This document shows, one piece after another, positions 40,262 to 48,370 of a stretch of 64,000 nt of DNA. This DNA comes from DASUPK01 sp963747425. GTDB lineage: Bacteria > Actinomycetota > Thermoleophilia > Solirubrobacterales > 70-9. Each line of letters begins with the position of its first letter. Position 1 is the stretch's first letter. The notes beneath the pieces are model-generated. The model did not search any database and was not told the origin of the DNA. It saw only the letters and a list, made by a program, of their open reading frames with translations. Where the stretch lies: the NCBI GenBank assembly GCA_963747425.1, contig CAVVFJ010000016.1, positions 83,558 to 147,557 on the forward strand, in the 5' to 3' direction. The position numbers and the translations under genes were made by a program.

Positions 40262-41461
40262 TCAGGCGGCCCAGGGGACCGCGCCGCCGAGCACCGCCGT
40301 CGAGTAGTCGGCGAAGCGGCCTCCCTGGATCGCCTGCCGTGCGCCGGCGACCAGGCGCTCCATGTAGCTCAGGTTGTGGAGGGTGAGGAGCCGGGTCCCG
40401 GTCAGGTCCTTGTTGCGCGCCAGGTAGTGGAGATACGCGCGCGTGTGGCGCGAGCAGGCCTCGCAGCCGCAGCCCTCGACGACCGGCGCGTCGTCCTCGG
40501 CGTAGGACGCCTTGGTCAGATCGACGCGGAAGCGGCCCCCCGGCTCCGGGGCGAGGGCCGTCCCGTGCCTGGCCAGGCGGGTCGGGATCGCGCAATCGAA
40601 CAGGTCGATGCCCATCCCGATGCCGGCCAGCAGATCGTCGACCTCGCCGATGCCCAGCAGGTGGCGAGGGGACTCCTCGGGCAGCAGCGGCACGGTGAAT
40701 CCGAGCACGCCGTGCATCTCCTCCTTCTCGCGGCCGAGCGTACCGCCGATCGCGATCCCGTCGATCGCGGCGGCGGCGGTTCGCTCCGCCGAGTCCCGGC
40801 GCAGGTCCTCGTGGACGCCGCCCTGGACGATGCCGAAGACCGCCTGGTCGGCCGGCCCCTCGCGGTCGTGCCACTCGAGGCACCGGCCGAGCCACCGATC
40901 GGTGCGCTCGGTCGATCGCGCCGTGTAGTCGCGGTCGGCGTGGGCAGGCGTGCACTCGTCGAAGGTGAGGGCGATGTCGGAGCCGAGCGCCCGCTGGATC
41001 CGCATCGACTCCTCGGGGCCGAGGAAGCGGTTCGAGCCGTCGAGCAGCGACTGGAACGCCACCCCCTCCTCCGAGATCTCGACCTTCGCGCCACCCGCCA
41101 CGTTTCCGCGTCGGCCCTTGATCTCGTCGGCGACGCCGCCGTGCGCCAGCGAGAAGACCTGGAAGCCGCCCGAGTCGGTGATGATCGGCCGCTCCCAGCC
41201 CATGAACCGGTGCAGCCCGCCGCGAGCCGCGATCAGCTCCTCGCCCGGCGAGAGGTGCAGGTGGAAGGTGTTCCCAAGCACCATCTCGTAGCCGAGCTCC
41301 GCGACCTCGCTGGACGACAACCCGCGCACGCTCCCCTTGGTCGCCAAGGGGATGAAGGCGGGCGTCGCAACGGGGCCGTGCGCCAGGTGAATCAAGCCCG
41401 CACGGGCATCCCCGTCGCGAGCCTTGATCTCGAACCGGAGCCTGGCCGGGTCCTGCCTCAC
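40262..41461 (-). CDS. tgt: queuine/preQ1 tRNA-ribosyltransferase
   Basis: A 399-residue TIM-barrel enzyme that exchanges guanine-34 of GUN-anticodon tRNAs for a 7-deazaguanine. TPAFIPLATKGSVRGLSSSE, the base-binding ITDSGGFQVFSL, the GIVQGGVHEDLRRDSAE loop, HLLGIGEVDDLLAGIGMGID and the nucleophile segment DLFDCAIPTRLARHG are present. The zinc site is CGCEACSRHTRAYLHYL with a downstream His. Length is slightly above the bacterial norm. The GTG start is used. No queuosine-synthesis genes are nearby, so the base may be salvaged or made elsewhere. It follows gpmI on the same strand. Confidence 0.95.
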   Translation of the reverse strand: MRQDPARLRFEIKARDGDARAGLIHLAHGPVATPAFIPLATKGSVRGLSSSEVAELGYEMVLGNTFHLHLSPGEELIAARGGLHRFMGWERPIITDSGGFQVFSLAHGGVADEIKGRRGNVAGGAKVEISEEGVAFQSLLDGSNRFLGPEESMRIQRALGSDIALTFDECTPAHADRDYTARSTERTDRWLGRCLEWHDREGPADQAVFGIVQGGVHEDLRRDSAERTAAAAIDGIAIGGTLGREKEEMHGVLGFTVPLLPEESPRHLLGIGEVDDLLAGIGMGIDLFDCAIPTRLARHGTALAPEPGGRFRVDLTKASYAEDDAPVVEGCGCEACSRHTRAYLHYLARNKDLTGTRLLTLHNLSYMERLVAGARQAIQGGRFADYSTAVLGGAVPWAA

Positions 41462-41479
41462 CGGCCAAGCCTATGACCG

Positions 41480-43024
41480 CTAGGGAACGCGCAGGCTCCG
41501 CCCCGTCATCGCCTCCGGCTGCGGGATGCCGAGCAGGTCAAGGGCCGTCGGCGCAACGTCGGCCAGGATCCCGCCGTCGCGCAGCTCGATGCCGTCGACC
41601 GTGACGATGGCCGGCACCGGGTTCGTCGAGTGGGCGGTGTTGGGCGAGCCGTCGGGCTCCAGCATCTGCTCGCAGTTGCCGTGGTCGGCGGTGATGATCA
41701 GCGCGCCGCCCTTGGCGTGGACCGCGGAGACGACCTCGCCGAGACGGCCATCGACCTCCTCGACGGCTGCGACGGCCGCGGGGATGACGCCGGTGTGGCC
41801 GACCATGTCCGGGTTGGCGAAGTTGATGATCCCGAAGCGGTAGCCATCGGCGCTCCAGTGCTCGGTGAACAGGTGGGCGGCCGCGGCGGCGCTCATCTCC
41901 GGCTTGTGGTCGTAGGTCGGGACGTCCCGCGCCGATTCCGCGAGGAAGTGCTCCTCACCGGGCCACTCCTCCTCTCGCCCGCCGTTGAAGAAGTAGGTGA
42001 CGTGCGCGTACTTCTCGGTCTCTGCCACGTGAAGCTGGCGGTCGCCCTGGTCGGCGATCACCTGAGCGAGGGTGGCCTCGGGCTCGCGCGGCGGGAAGGC
42101 GACCGGGTAGGGCCAGCCGTGGTGGTACTCGGTCATCGTCGTCAACTCGAAGGCACCGGCCCCGCCGCGGTCGAACTCGTCGAAGTCCGGCTCGCCGAGG
42201 GCCCGGGTCATCTGCCTGGCGCGGTCGGGGCGGAAGTTGACGAACACGAACGGCTCGTCGTGCTCGGCGCCCTCGTAGTCGCCGACCACCGTCGGCTCGA
42301 TGAACTCGTCCGTGACGTCCCGCTCATAGGAGTCCCGGATCGCCTGCACGGCCGAGTCGGCGCGCGGCGCCTCGGCGTGAACGATCGCGTCGTAGGCCTT
42401 CTTCGTCCGGTCCCAGCGCCTGTCCCGGTCCATGCCCCAGTACCGGCCGCCCACCGTGGCGATCCTGCCCGTGTGGCGAAGCCAGCGCTCGACCTCCTCG
42501 ACGTAGCCGGCGCCGTTGTGGGGAAGCGTGTCCCTGCCGTCGGTGAGGACGTGGAGCACGAGGTCCGAGACCCCCTCTTCCCCCGCCAGCTCGATGATCG
42601 CCTCGATGTGCTCCCAGCCCGAGTGGACGCCGCCGTCGGAGACCAGGACGATCGCGTGAAGGCGGCCGCGACGGGACTCGCGGGCGGAGCCGCAGGCTGC
42701 GCGCAGCGCGGGGTTCTCGAAGAAGCTGCCATCCGCGATCGCCTCGTTGATGCGCATCAGGTCCTGCTTGACGACGGCGCCGGCGCCGAGGTTGAGGTGG
42801 CCGACCTCGGAGTTCCCCATCTGCCCGTCGGGAAGCCCGACGTCGCGGCCCGAGGTGGAGAGCGTCGTGTGGGGATATCCGGCCCAGAGCTCGTCGAAGA
42901 CCGGTGTGTTTGCCTGCGAGATCGCGTTTCCGGGGCCGTCGGGGGCGAGGCCGAAGCCGTCCAGGATCACCAGCGCGAGCGACGGCACCGGCACGCTGGT
43001 CGGCCCGGCGGGCAGCGGGCTCAT
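41480..43024 (-). CDS. gpmI: 2,3-bisphosphoglycerate-independent phosphoglycerate mutase
   Basis: A 514-residue two-domain manganese enzyme interconverting 3- and 2-phosphoglycerate. LALVILDGFGLAPDGPGNAI, the phospho-Ser loop GQMGNSEVGHLNLGAG, SDGGVHSGWEHIEAIIELA, NFRPDRARQMTRAL, KYAHVTYFFNGGREE and the metal-binding TADHGNCEQM show a full set of active-site motifs. Length is standard. The ATG overlaps the tpiA stop by one base (TGATG). It is the last of the gap-pgk-tpiA-gpmI run; the spacing suggests one leftward operon. Confidence 0.97.
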   Translation of the reverse strand: MSPLPAGPTSVPVPSLALVILDGFGLAPDGPGNAISQANTPVFDELWAGYPHTTLSTSGRDVGLPDGQMGNSEVGHLNLGAGAVVKQDLMRINEAIADGSFFENPALRAACGSARESRRGRLHAIVLVSDGGVHSGWEHIEAIIELAGEEGVSDLVLHVLTDGRDTLPHNGAGYVEEVERWLRHTGRIATVGGRYWGMDRDRRWDRTKKAYDAIVHAEAPRADSAVQAIRDSYERDVTDEFIEPTVVGDYEGAEHDEPFVFVNFRPDRARQMTRALGEPDFDEFDRGGAGAFELTTMTEYHHGWPYPVAFPPREPEATLAQVIADQGDRQLHVAETEKYAHVTYFFNGGREEEWPGEEHFLAESARDVPTYDHKPEMSAAAAAHLFTEHWSADGYRFGIINFANPDMVGHTGVIPAAVAAVEEVDGRLGEVVSAVHAKGGALIITADHGNCEQMLEPDGSPNTAHSTNPVPAIVTVDGIELRDGGILADVAPTALDLLGIPQPEAMTGRSLRVP

Positions 43025-43779
43025 CACGCCGCGGCGTCGACGATCGCCGCGAAGTCCGAGGGGTCGAGGCTCGCCCCGCCGACGAGTGCACCGTCGACGT
43101 CCGGCTGGGAGATCAGCTCGGCAGCGTTGCCCGGCTTGACGGAGCCGCCGTAGAGAATCCGGATCGCGGCAGCGGCCTCGCCCGAGCGGCTCTCGATCAG
43201 CCCTCGGATCACCGCGCACGCCTCCTGCGCCTGCTCGGTGGTCGCCGTCCGGCCGGTGCCGATCGCCCAGATCGGCTCGTAGGCGATCACGACATCAGCG
43301 AGGCGATCGTCGGGGACGTCGGCGAGGTCGGCTTCGATCTGACGGGTGAGGATGCCCTCGGTCTCGTCGGACTCGCGCTGGGCCTCGTTCTCGCCCACGC
43401 AGAGAATCGGCTCCAGCCCGGCGCGCAGCGCGGCCGGCACCTTGCGAGCGAGGGCCTCGTCGCTCTCGCCGAAGTACTGGCGGCGCTCGGAGTGGCCGAG
43501 GATCACGCCGTCGACGCCGATCTCGAGCAGCATCGGCGCGGAGACCTCTCCGGTGAACGCGCCCTCCGCCTCCTCGTGCATGTTCTGCGCCGCCACCCGG
43601 GCGCGGCTCTGGGCACAGTGCTCGACGGCGGTCTTCAGGGACGGGAAGGGCGGGCAGATGACGACCTCCGGGCCGGACTCTGGGACGCTCGGCAGGAACT
43701 CCGCGAGGAAGCGCTCGGTCTCCTCGATCGTCTTGTTCATCTTCCAGTTGGCGGCGAGGATCGCCACGCGGTCAGGCAT
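43024..43779 (-). CDS. tpiA: triosephosphate isomerase
   Basis: A 251-residue TIM barrel converting dihydroxyacetone phosphate and glyceraldehyde-3-phosphate. The active-site Lys is in AANWKMNKT, the His in ILGHSERRQYFGE, the Glu in AYEPIWAIGTGRTAT, and the phosphate loop is ILYGGSVKPGNAAEL. Length is typical. ATG 43779 lies 8 bases inside the end of pgk, which gives tight coupling. The enzyme serves glycolysis and gluconeogenesis in the cytoplasm. Confidence 0.98.
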   Translation of the reverse strand: MPDRVAILAANWKMNKTIEETERFLAEFLPSVPESGPEVVICPPFPSLKTAVEHCAQSRARVAAQNMHEEAEGAFTGEVSAPMLLEIGVDGVILGHSERRQYFGESDEALARKVPAALRAGLEPILCVGENEAQRESDETEGILTRQIEADLADVPDDRLADVVIAYEPIWAIGTGRTATTEQAQEACAVIRGLIESRSGEAAAAIRILYGGSVKPGNAAELISQPDVDGALVGGASLDPSDFAAIVDAAA

Positions 43780-44977
43780 CTTGCAGCGCCTCCACTCCTG
43801 GCAAGTCCCGCCCCTCGATGAGCTCGAGCGACGCACCACCACCGGTCGAGATCCAGTCCACGGAGTCCGCCAGGCCGAATTTGTGCAGGGCCGCGACCGA
43901 GTCCCCGCCGCCGACCACGGTATGGCCGGGAGCCGCGGCGACGGCCTCGGCCACAACGCGCGTGGCCGCGTCGAACGGCGGCACCTCGAAGGCGCCCATC
44001 GGCCCGTTCCAGAAGACGGTCCCGGCGCGCCCGATCCTCTTTGAGAAATTGGCGGCCGTGTTGGCGCCGACGTCGAGGCCCATCCAGCCCTCGGGTACGT
44101 CCACCCCGTTCAGCTCGCGGGTCTCCGTGCCGGCGTCGAGCTCCCTGCCGAGGACCAGGTCCTCCGGCAGCTCCAGCATCGTCTCGCTCTTCTCCGCCTC
44201 GGCGAGCACGGCCTTGGCGGACTCGACCCCTTCGGCCTCGACGAGGGAGTTGCCCGTGTCCCGTCCCTCGGCCTTGAAGAAGCTGAAGCACATGGCCCCG
44301 CCGATCAGGATCTCCTCGGCGAAGCCGAGGAAGCGGTCGATCACCCCGAGCTTGTCGGTGACCTTCGCCCCGCCGAGGACGACGATCAGTGGCCGCTTCG
44401 GGTCGTCGCGGACGGCGGTCAGCTGGTTCACCTCCTCCTCCAGAAGCAGGCCGGCGTATGCCGGCAGGTGGTGCGCGACGCCCTCGGTTGTCGCGTGGGC
44501 CCGGTGGGCGGTGCCGAAGGCGTCGTTGACGTAGAGGTCGGCGAGCTCGGCAAGGGCCTTCGCCAGCTCGGGGTCGTTCTTCTTCTCACCGTCCTCGAAG
44601 CGGCTGTTCTCGAGCAGCAGGACCTCGCCGGGGCCCAGCTCGGAGGCCATCTTCTTGACCTCGTCGCCGGCCAGCGCCGGAGCCAGCCGCACGGGCGCGT
44701 TCAGGAGCTCACCGAGCCGCTTGGCCACCGGGGCCATTGAGAGGCTCGGGTCGTGCCCCTTGGGGCGTCCGAGGTGCGAGACGAGGACGATGCTCGCGCC
44801 GCGGTCGCGCAGCAGCTCGATCGTGGGCAGCGAGGCGCGAATTCGCGTGTCATCAGCGACCCCGCCATCGTCCAGCGGGACGTTCAGGTCCGCCCGCAGG
44901 AGCACGGTGCGCCCATCGACCTCCGCGTCCCTGACGCTCGCCTTTGCGAGCGAGCGCGACGCCTTCGCTTCAGGCAC
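43772..44977 (-). CDS. pgk: phosphoglycerate kinase
   Basis: A 401-residue cytoplasmic enzyme making ATP from 1,3-bisphosphoglycerate. Conserved motifs are LLRADLNVPLDDGGVADDTR, LVSHLGRPKG, YVNDAFGTAHRAHATTEGV, PLIVVLGGAKVTDKLGVIDR and VVGGGDSVAAL with STGGGASLELIEG. The GTG start lies within the last codons of gap (8-base overlap), and the end overlaps tpiA. It has the usual length and all substrate-binding arginines I can check. Confidence 0.98.
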   Translation of the reverse strand: MPEAKASRSLAKASVRDAEVDGRTVLLRADLNVPLDDGGVADDTRIRASLPTIELLRDRGASIVLVSHLGRPKGHDPSLSMAPVAKRLGELLNAPVRLAPALAGDEVKKMASELGPGEVLLLENSRFEDGEKKNDPELAKALAELADLYVNDAFGTAHRAHATTEGVAHHLPAYAGLLLEEEVNQLTAVRDDPKRPLIVVLGGAKVTDKLGVIDRFLGFAEEILIGGAMCFSFFKAEGRDTGNSLVEAEGVESAKAVLAEAEKSETMLELPEDLVLGRELDAGTETRELNGVDVPEGWMGLDVGANTAANFSKRIGRAGTVFWNGPMGAFEVPPFDAATRVVAEAVAAAPGHTVVGGGDSVAALHKFGLADSVDWISTGGGASLELIEGRDLPGVEALQDA

Positions 44978-45989
44978 TTACCGCGGCCGGCTGCAACACC
45001 TTCTCCGCCAGGTCGACGCAGCGGTTGGCGTAGCCCCACTCGTTGTCGTACCAGGAGAGAAGCTTGACGAAGGTCCCGTCGACCACCTTGGTCTGCTCGG
45101 CGTCGAAGACCGAGGAGTGCGGGTCGGTGACGATGTCGGTGGAGACGATCGGGTCCTCGGTGTACTTGAGGATCCCCGAGAGGGGGCCCGAGGCGGCCTC
45201 ATTCATCGCCGCGTTGATCTCCTCCTCACTGGTCGCCTTCGAGACGTCGCAGGTCAGATCGACCAGCGATCCGGTGATCACCGGCGCGCGGACCGAGATG
45301 CCGCTGAGCTTGCCCTCCAGGTCCGGCAGAACGAGTCCGACCGCCTTGGCGGCTCCGGTGCTCGTGGGGATCAGGTTCATCGCCGCGGCGCGGGCACGGC
45401 GCAGGTCCTTGTGGGGCATGTCCTGGAGGCGCTGGTCGGCCGTGTAGGCGTGGATCGTGGTCATCAGGCCACGCTCGATGCCGACCATGTCGTGCAGCAC
45501 CTTGGCCACGGGCGCCAGGCAGTTGGTGGTGCAGGAGGCGTTGGAGATGATGTTGTGCTTCTCGGGGTCGTAGGCGTCGAAGTTGACGCCGAGAACGACG
45601 GTGATGTCGGGCTCCTTGGCGGGGGCCGAGATGATCACCTTCTTCGCTCCGGCCTCCAGATGCTTGGCTGCGTCGTCCCGGGCGGTGAACAGGCCGGTGG
45701 ACTCGATCACGACCTCGACCCCGAGATCGCCCCAGGGGAGAGCCGCCGGGTCCTTCTCGTTCAGGACCTTGAGCTCCTTGCCGTCGATGCTGATGCCGCC
45801 GCCGGAGGCCTCGACCTCGCCCGGGAAGCGACCAAGGACGGTGTCGTACTTGAGCAGGTGAGCCATCGTTTCGGCGTCGACCAGGTCATTGACCGCGACG
45901 AACTCGAGATCCGACCCCGCCTCGAGGGCGGCGCGGAAGAGGTTCCGGCCGATTCGCCCGAAGCCGTTGATGCCCACCTTGACTGCCAT
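44970..45989 (-). CDS. gap: glyceraldehyde-3-phosphate dehydrogenase, type I
   Basis: A 339-residue NAD-dependent dehydrogenase. GINGFGRIGRNLFRAALEAG is the dinucleotide fold, AVNDLVDAETMAHLLKYDTV the NAD-specific region, and ISNASCTTNCLAPVAKVLHD holds the catalytic Cys. SWYDNEWGYANRCVDLAEKV closes the protein. The start ATG has AGGAGGA 7 bases upstream, the best SD in the operon, which marks gap as the first gene. An AT-rich stretch (TCAAATTATC) lies about 20-30 bases upstream and may belong to the promoter. Confidence 0.98.
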   Translation of the reverse strand: MAVKVGINGFGRIGRNLFRAALEAGSDLEFVAVNDLVDAETMAHLLKYDTVLGRFPGEVEASGGGISIDGKELKVLNEKDPAALPWGDLGVEVVIESTGLFTARDDAAKHLEAGAKKVIISAPAKEPDITVVLGVNFDAYDPEKHNIISNASCTTNCLAPVAKVLHDMVGIERGLMTTIHAYTADQRLQDMPHKDLRRARAAAMNLIPTSTGAAKAVGLVLPDLEGKLSGISVRAPVITGSLVDLTCDVSKATSEEEINAAMNEAASGPLSGILKYTEDPIVSTDIVTDPHSSVFDAEQTKVVDGTFVKLLSWYDNEWGYANRCVDLAEKVLQPAAVSA

Positions 45990-46051
45990 TTGAAGTCCTC
46001 CTAGCCGGGGTTTGCTCTATTCAAATTATCGAGCCAGTGCTCGCCCCGTCC

Positions 46052-46066
46052 CCGTGCGGAGCACGG
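46052..46066. promoter_or_regulatory. hairpin upstream of gap
   Basis: A perfect short inverted repeat, CCGTGC-GGA-GCACGG, sits about 65 bases upstream of gap between its likely promoter and the larger palindrome at 46074-46144. It could be part of the terminator region of the upstream VOC gene or an operator. Confidence 0.35.
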
Positions 46067-46073
46067 AGATCCC

Positions 46074-46144
46074 CTAGATGACCGATTCCGAGTCCCCGCA
46101 CGCCGGGATGACGCGCGCACGCGGACTCGGACTCGATCATCTAG
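46074..46144 (-). terminator. large imperfect palindrome, probable terminator of the VOC gene
   Basis: The two arms CTAGATGACCGATTCCGAGT (46074 on) and its near-complement ending at CATCTAG (46144) pair over roughly 24 positions with a few mismatches, with a 17- to 20-base loop. The distal arm includes the stop codon of the VOC gene. No T run follows on the minus strand. It probably ends leftward transcription before gap. Confidence 0.55.
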
Positions 46145-46506
46145 CGGTCGTGAGCGACGCAGACCTCGACGAGGTAGCCGTCGGGGTCGTTCAGGCGGCA
46201 GGCGTAGTTGCCGGGGCCGAAAGAGGGGGCGCTCCCGGGCTCGGCAACCGGCTCGCCGCCGTTCGAGGAGCCCGATTCGAACGAGGCCTTGACGGCCGGG
46301 ATGCTCTTCGCCGGGAATGAGATCAGGCCATATCCGGGCCGCTGTGAGTCGGCCAGCTCGATGAAGAACTCCGCCTTGATCAGCCCCCAGCTGACCGAGT
46401 TCGCGGGCGCATCCTGGCGGCGCCAGCCCAGCGGCGCCAGGATCGAGTCGTAGAAGGCGCCGCTGCGCTCGAGGTCTGTGACTTTTACGGCTGCGTAGTT
46501 GAGCAT
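46141..46506 (-). CDS. VOC superfamily protein (glyoxalase/bleomycin resistance type)
   Basis: A 121-residue protein with the beta-alpha-beta-beta-beta vicinal oxygen chelate fold. LNYAAVKVTDLERSGAFYDS at the N-terminus and NYACRLNDPDGYLVEVCVAH at the C-terminus (NDPDGYLVEV is the classic closing motif) identify the family. Metal ligands cannot be assigned surely; the last-strand Glu is present, the first-strand His is replaced (residues YAAVK). It is a single gene with a palindromic terminator. The substrate is unknown. Confidence 0.85.
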   Translation of the reverse strand: MLNYAAVKVTDLERSGAFYDSILAPLGWRRQDAPANSVSWGLIKAEFFIELADSQRPGYGLISFPAKSIPAVKASFESGSSNGGEPVAEPGSAPSFGPGNYACRLNDPDGYLVEVCVAHDR

Positions 46507-46617
46507 CAGGAGATCAGGGGAGATCGAGACGTTCCCTGCCGACCATCGCGCCGAATTGCTCCTCTCTCACGCGGTCGGCCTTCGACCCTCAGATTACAGG
46601 TGAGGCCGAATCCGGCG

Positions 46618-47385
46618 TCAGCGCCGTGGCTCCCACCGAAAGAACCGGACCGCGATGACGAGGCCGAACAGGCCCCAGGCAGCGACCACCGCGAGATGGC
46701 CCCATTCGAACCCCGCGCCCGTCGTGTGCGGATCCCAGATCGTGAACATCGCCTCGAAGAACGGGCGAATGGGGAATACGTCGGCGAATTTGAGGACGCC
46801 ACTCGGCAGCTCATCCTGCGGAATGAAGACACCTGACAGGAAGTAGAGCGGCAATACCGTTGCGTTGGTTACGGCCGGGGCGGCTTGGGCGGTCGGTATT
46901 GCCGCGGCAAGGGCGAATCCGAGGCAGGAGAACGAGAAGGCCCCCACCGCCAGCGTGACCAGCATCGCCGGCATCGTGTGCGTCGGGATCGTGACGCCGT
47001 AGATCAGCGCCCCGATCGCGCTGACCAACACGACCATGATCACCGAGATGACCAGTGAGTTCCCCACCCGTCCGGCGACGAAGGCGGCCGGCGGCAGCGG
47101 TGTGCCCCGGACCCGCTTGAGCTGGCCCGCCTCGCGCTCAGCCGGAAGGTTGGTGGCCAGCTTCACGGTGGTCGCTGAAACCACGGCCAGCGTGAGGATC
47201 GCCGGGACGTAGTACGTCGCCCCCTTCACGTCCACATTGGAGATGTGCGTGTCCTTGAAGATCGTCGCCAGCAGGAAGAGGAAGAGCAGCGGCAGAAGCG
47301 CCGTGAAGAAGACAGCCGCGGGGTTGCGCCAGAAGACCTTCTGGTCGAATCGGAACTGGTGCAGGAGGACGGCGACGCCGCTCAC
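46618..47385 (-). CDS. ABC-2 type exporter permease
   Basis: A 255-residue membrane protein with six hydrophobic segments: FFTALLPLLFLFLLATIF, YVPAILTLAVVSATTVKL, VISVIMVVLVSAIGALIYG, LVTLAVGAFSFSCLGFALAA, VTNATVLPLYFLSGVFIP and VVAAWGLFGLVIAVRFF. The LPLYFLSGVFIP segment is the ABC-2 signature. The start overlaps the ATPase stop by 4 bases, so the pair forms one exporter. Family members export drugs, lipids or glycans; nothing here narrows it down. Confidence 0.9.
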   Translation of the reverse strand: MSGVAVLLHQFRFDQKVFWRNPAAVFFTALLPLLFLFLLATIFKDTHISNVDVKGATYYVPAILTLAVVSATTVKLATNLPAEREAGQLKRVRGTPLPPAAFVAGRVGNSLVISVIMVVLVSAIGALIYGVTIPTHTMPAMLVTLAVGAFSFSCLGFALAAAIPTAQAAPAVTNATVLPLYFLSGVFIPQDELPSGVLKFADVFPIRPFFEAMFTIWDPHTTGAGFEWGHLAVVAAWGLFGLVIAVRFFRWEPRR

Positions 47386-48308
47386 TCCGGGCCCTCCGCT
47401 CCGTCCGCACGCTCGGTCAGCTCGAGATAGATGTCCTCGAGGGTCGGTGCGCCGACCGTCAGCCCCGGCAGCCCGACGCCGCGCTCCGCGGCCCAGTTGG
47501 TCAGCTCGCGGAGCAGAGGAACCGGGTCGTCCGCAGTCAGGGACACCGCGCCGGCATCGATCCGTGCGCTCGTGCGCACGGCGAACGGCAGATCTGGGGC
47601 GTGGACACCGGCGGGGAGCCGGAAGCTGATCTCCGTGCGGCCCTCCCCGTCACCCGCAAGCTCGTCGGGCGACCCGGTGGCGACGATCCGCCCTGCCGAG
47701 ATGATCGCGACGCGATCCGCCAGCGCCTGCGCCTCATCCATGTAGTGAGTGGTCAGGAAGACCGTCTTGCCGAGATCGCGCAGGCCCCCGATCACGTCCC
47801 AGGCCTGCCGGCGGGCCGACGGGTCGAAGCCGGTGGTCGGCTCGTCGAGGAAGAGGAGCTCGGGGTCGCCGATCAGAGCCAGCGCGACGTCGAGGCGCCG
47901 CTGCTGCCCGCCGGAGAGCTTCGACGTCCTCACGTTTGCCTTCTCGGCAAGCCCGACCAGGTTGACGGTGTCATCGACGTCCCTGGGGTGCGCGTAGTAC
48001 CCGGCGTACTGCTCCACCGCCTCGCGCGGCGTGAGCTCCGGCACGAGCCGTGACTCCTGGAGGACGAAGCCGACCCGGTTCCGCCAGCTCCGGTCCGCCT
48101 CTTGAGGATCGACGCCGAGCACGCTCACCTCGCCCCCATTGCGCGTCCGGTAGCCCTCGAGAATCTCGACCGTGGTCGTCTTCCCGGCACCGTTCGGTCC
48201 GAGGAACGCGAAGATCTCGCCCGCGCCGACCTCGAGGTCGATGCCCTTGACGGCCTCGAGCATCTCGTAGGACTTCCGCAGGCCTTTGACGCTGATCACG
48301 GGATTCAT
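47382..48308 (-). CDS. ABC exporter ATP-binding protein (DrrA-like)
   Basis: A 308-residue ATPase driving the adjoining permease. Walker A GPNGAGKTTT, Q-loop FVLQESRLVPELT, signature LSGGQQRRLDVALAL, Walker B LLFLDEPTTGFDP and the switch LTTHYMDEAQALADR are intact. A DrrA-type C-terminal domain of about 90 residues (RTEISFRLPAGV to LEDIYLELTERA) follows. ATG 48308 begins at the family N-terminus; an upstream GTG or ATG adds 14 unrelated residues. First gene of the two-gene unit. Confidence 0.95.
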   Translation of the reverse strand: MNPVISVKGLRKSYEMLEAVKGIDLEVGAGEIFAFLGPNGAGKTTTVEILEGYRTRNGGEVSVLGVDPQEADRSWRNRVGFVLQESRLVPELTPREAVEQYAGYYAHPRDVDDTVNLVGLAEKANVRTSKLSGGQQRRLDVALALIGDPELLFLDEPTTGFDPSARRQAWDVIGGLRDLGKTVFLTTHYMDEAQALADRVAIISAGRIVATGSPDELAGDGEGRTEISFRLPAGVHAPDLPFAVRTSARIDAGAVSLTADDPVPLLRELTNWAAERGVGLPGLTVGAPTLEDIYLELTERADGAEGPE

Positions 48309-48370
48309 CACGCGGATGTTATGGACGGCTTCGCCATCAACGGCGGCCACAAAGACCGCCGCCGGATCAA

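Noticed and set aside
39806..41476. Roughly 556-codon frames on both strands opposite or beside tgt and the glycosidase
   Set aside because: They cross gene boundaries and lack recognisable motifs, while tgt and the glycosidase are well supported in their own frames.
46507..46617. Small gene between the VOC and ABC permease genes
   Set aside because: No frame with a start, SD and family-like product is seen in this 111-base gap.
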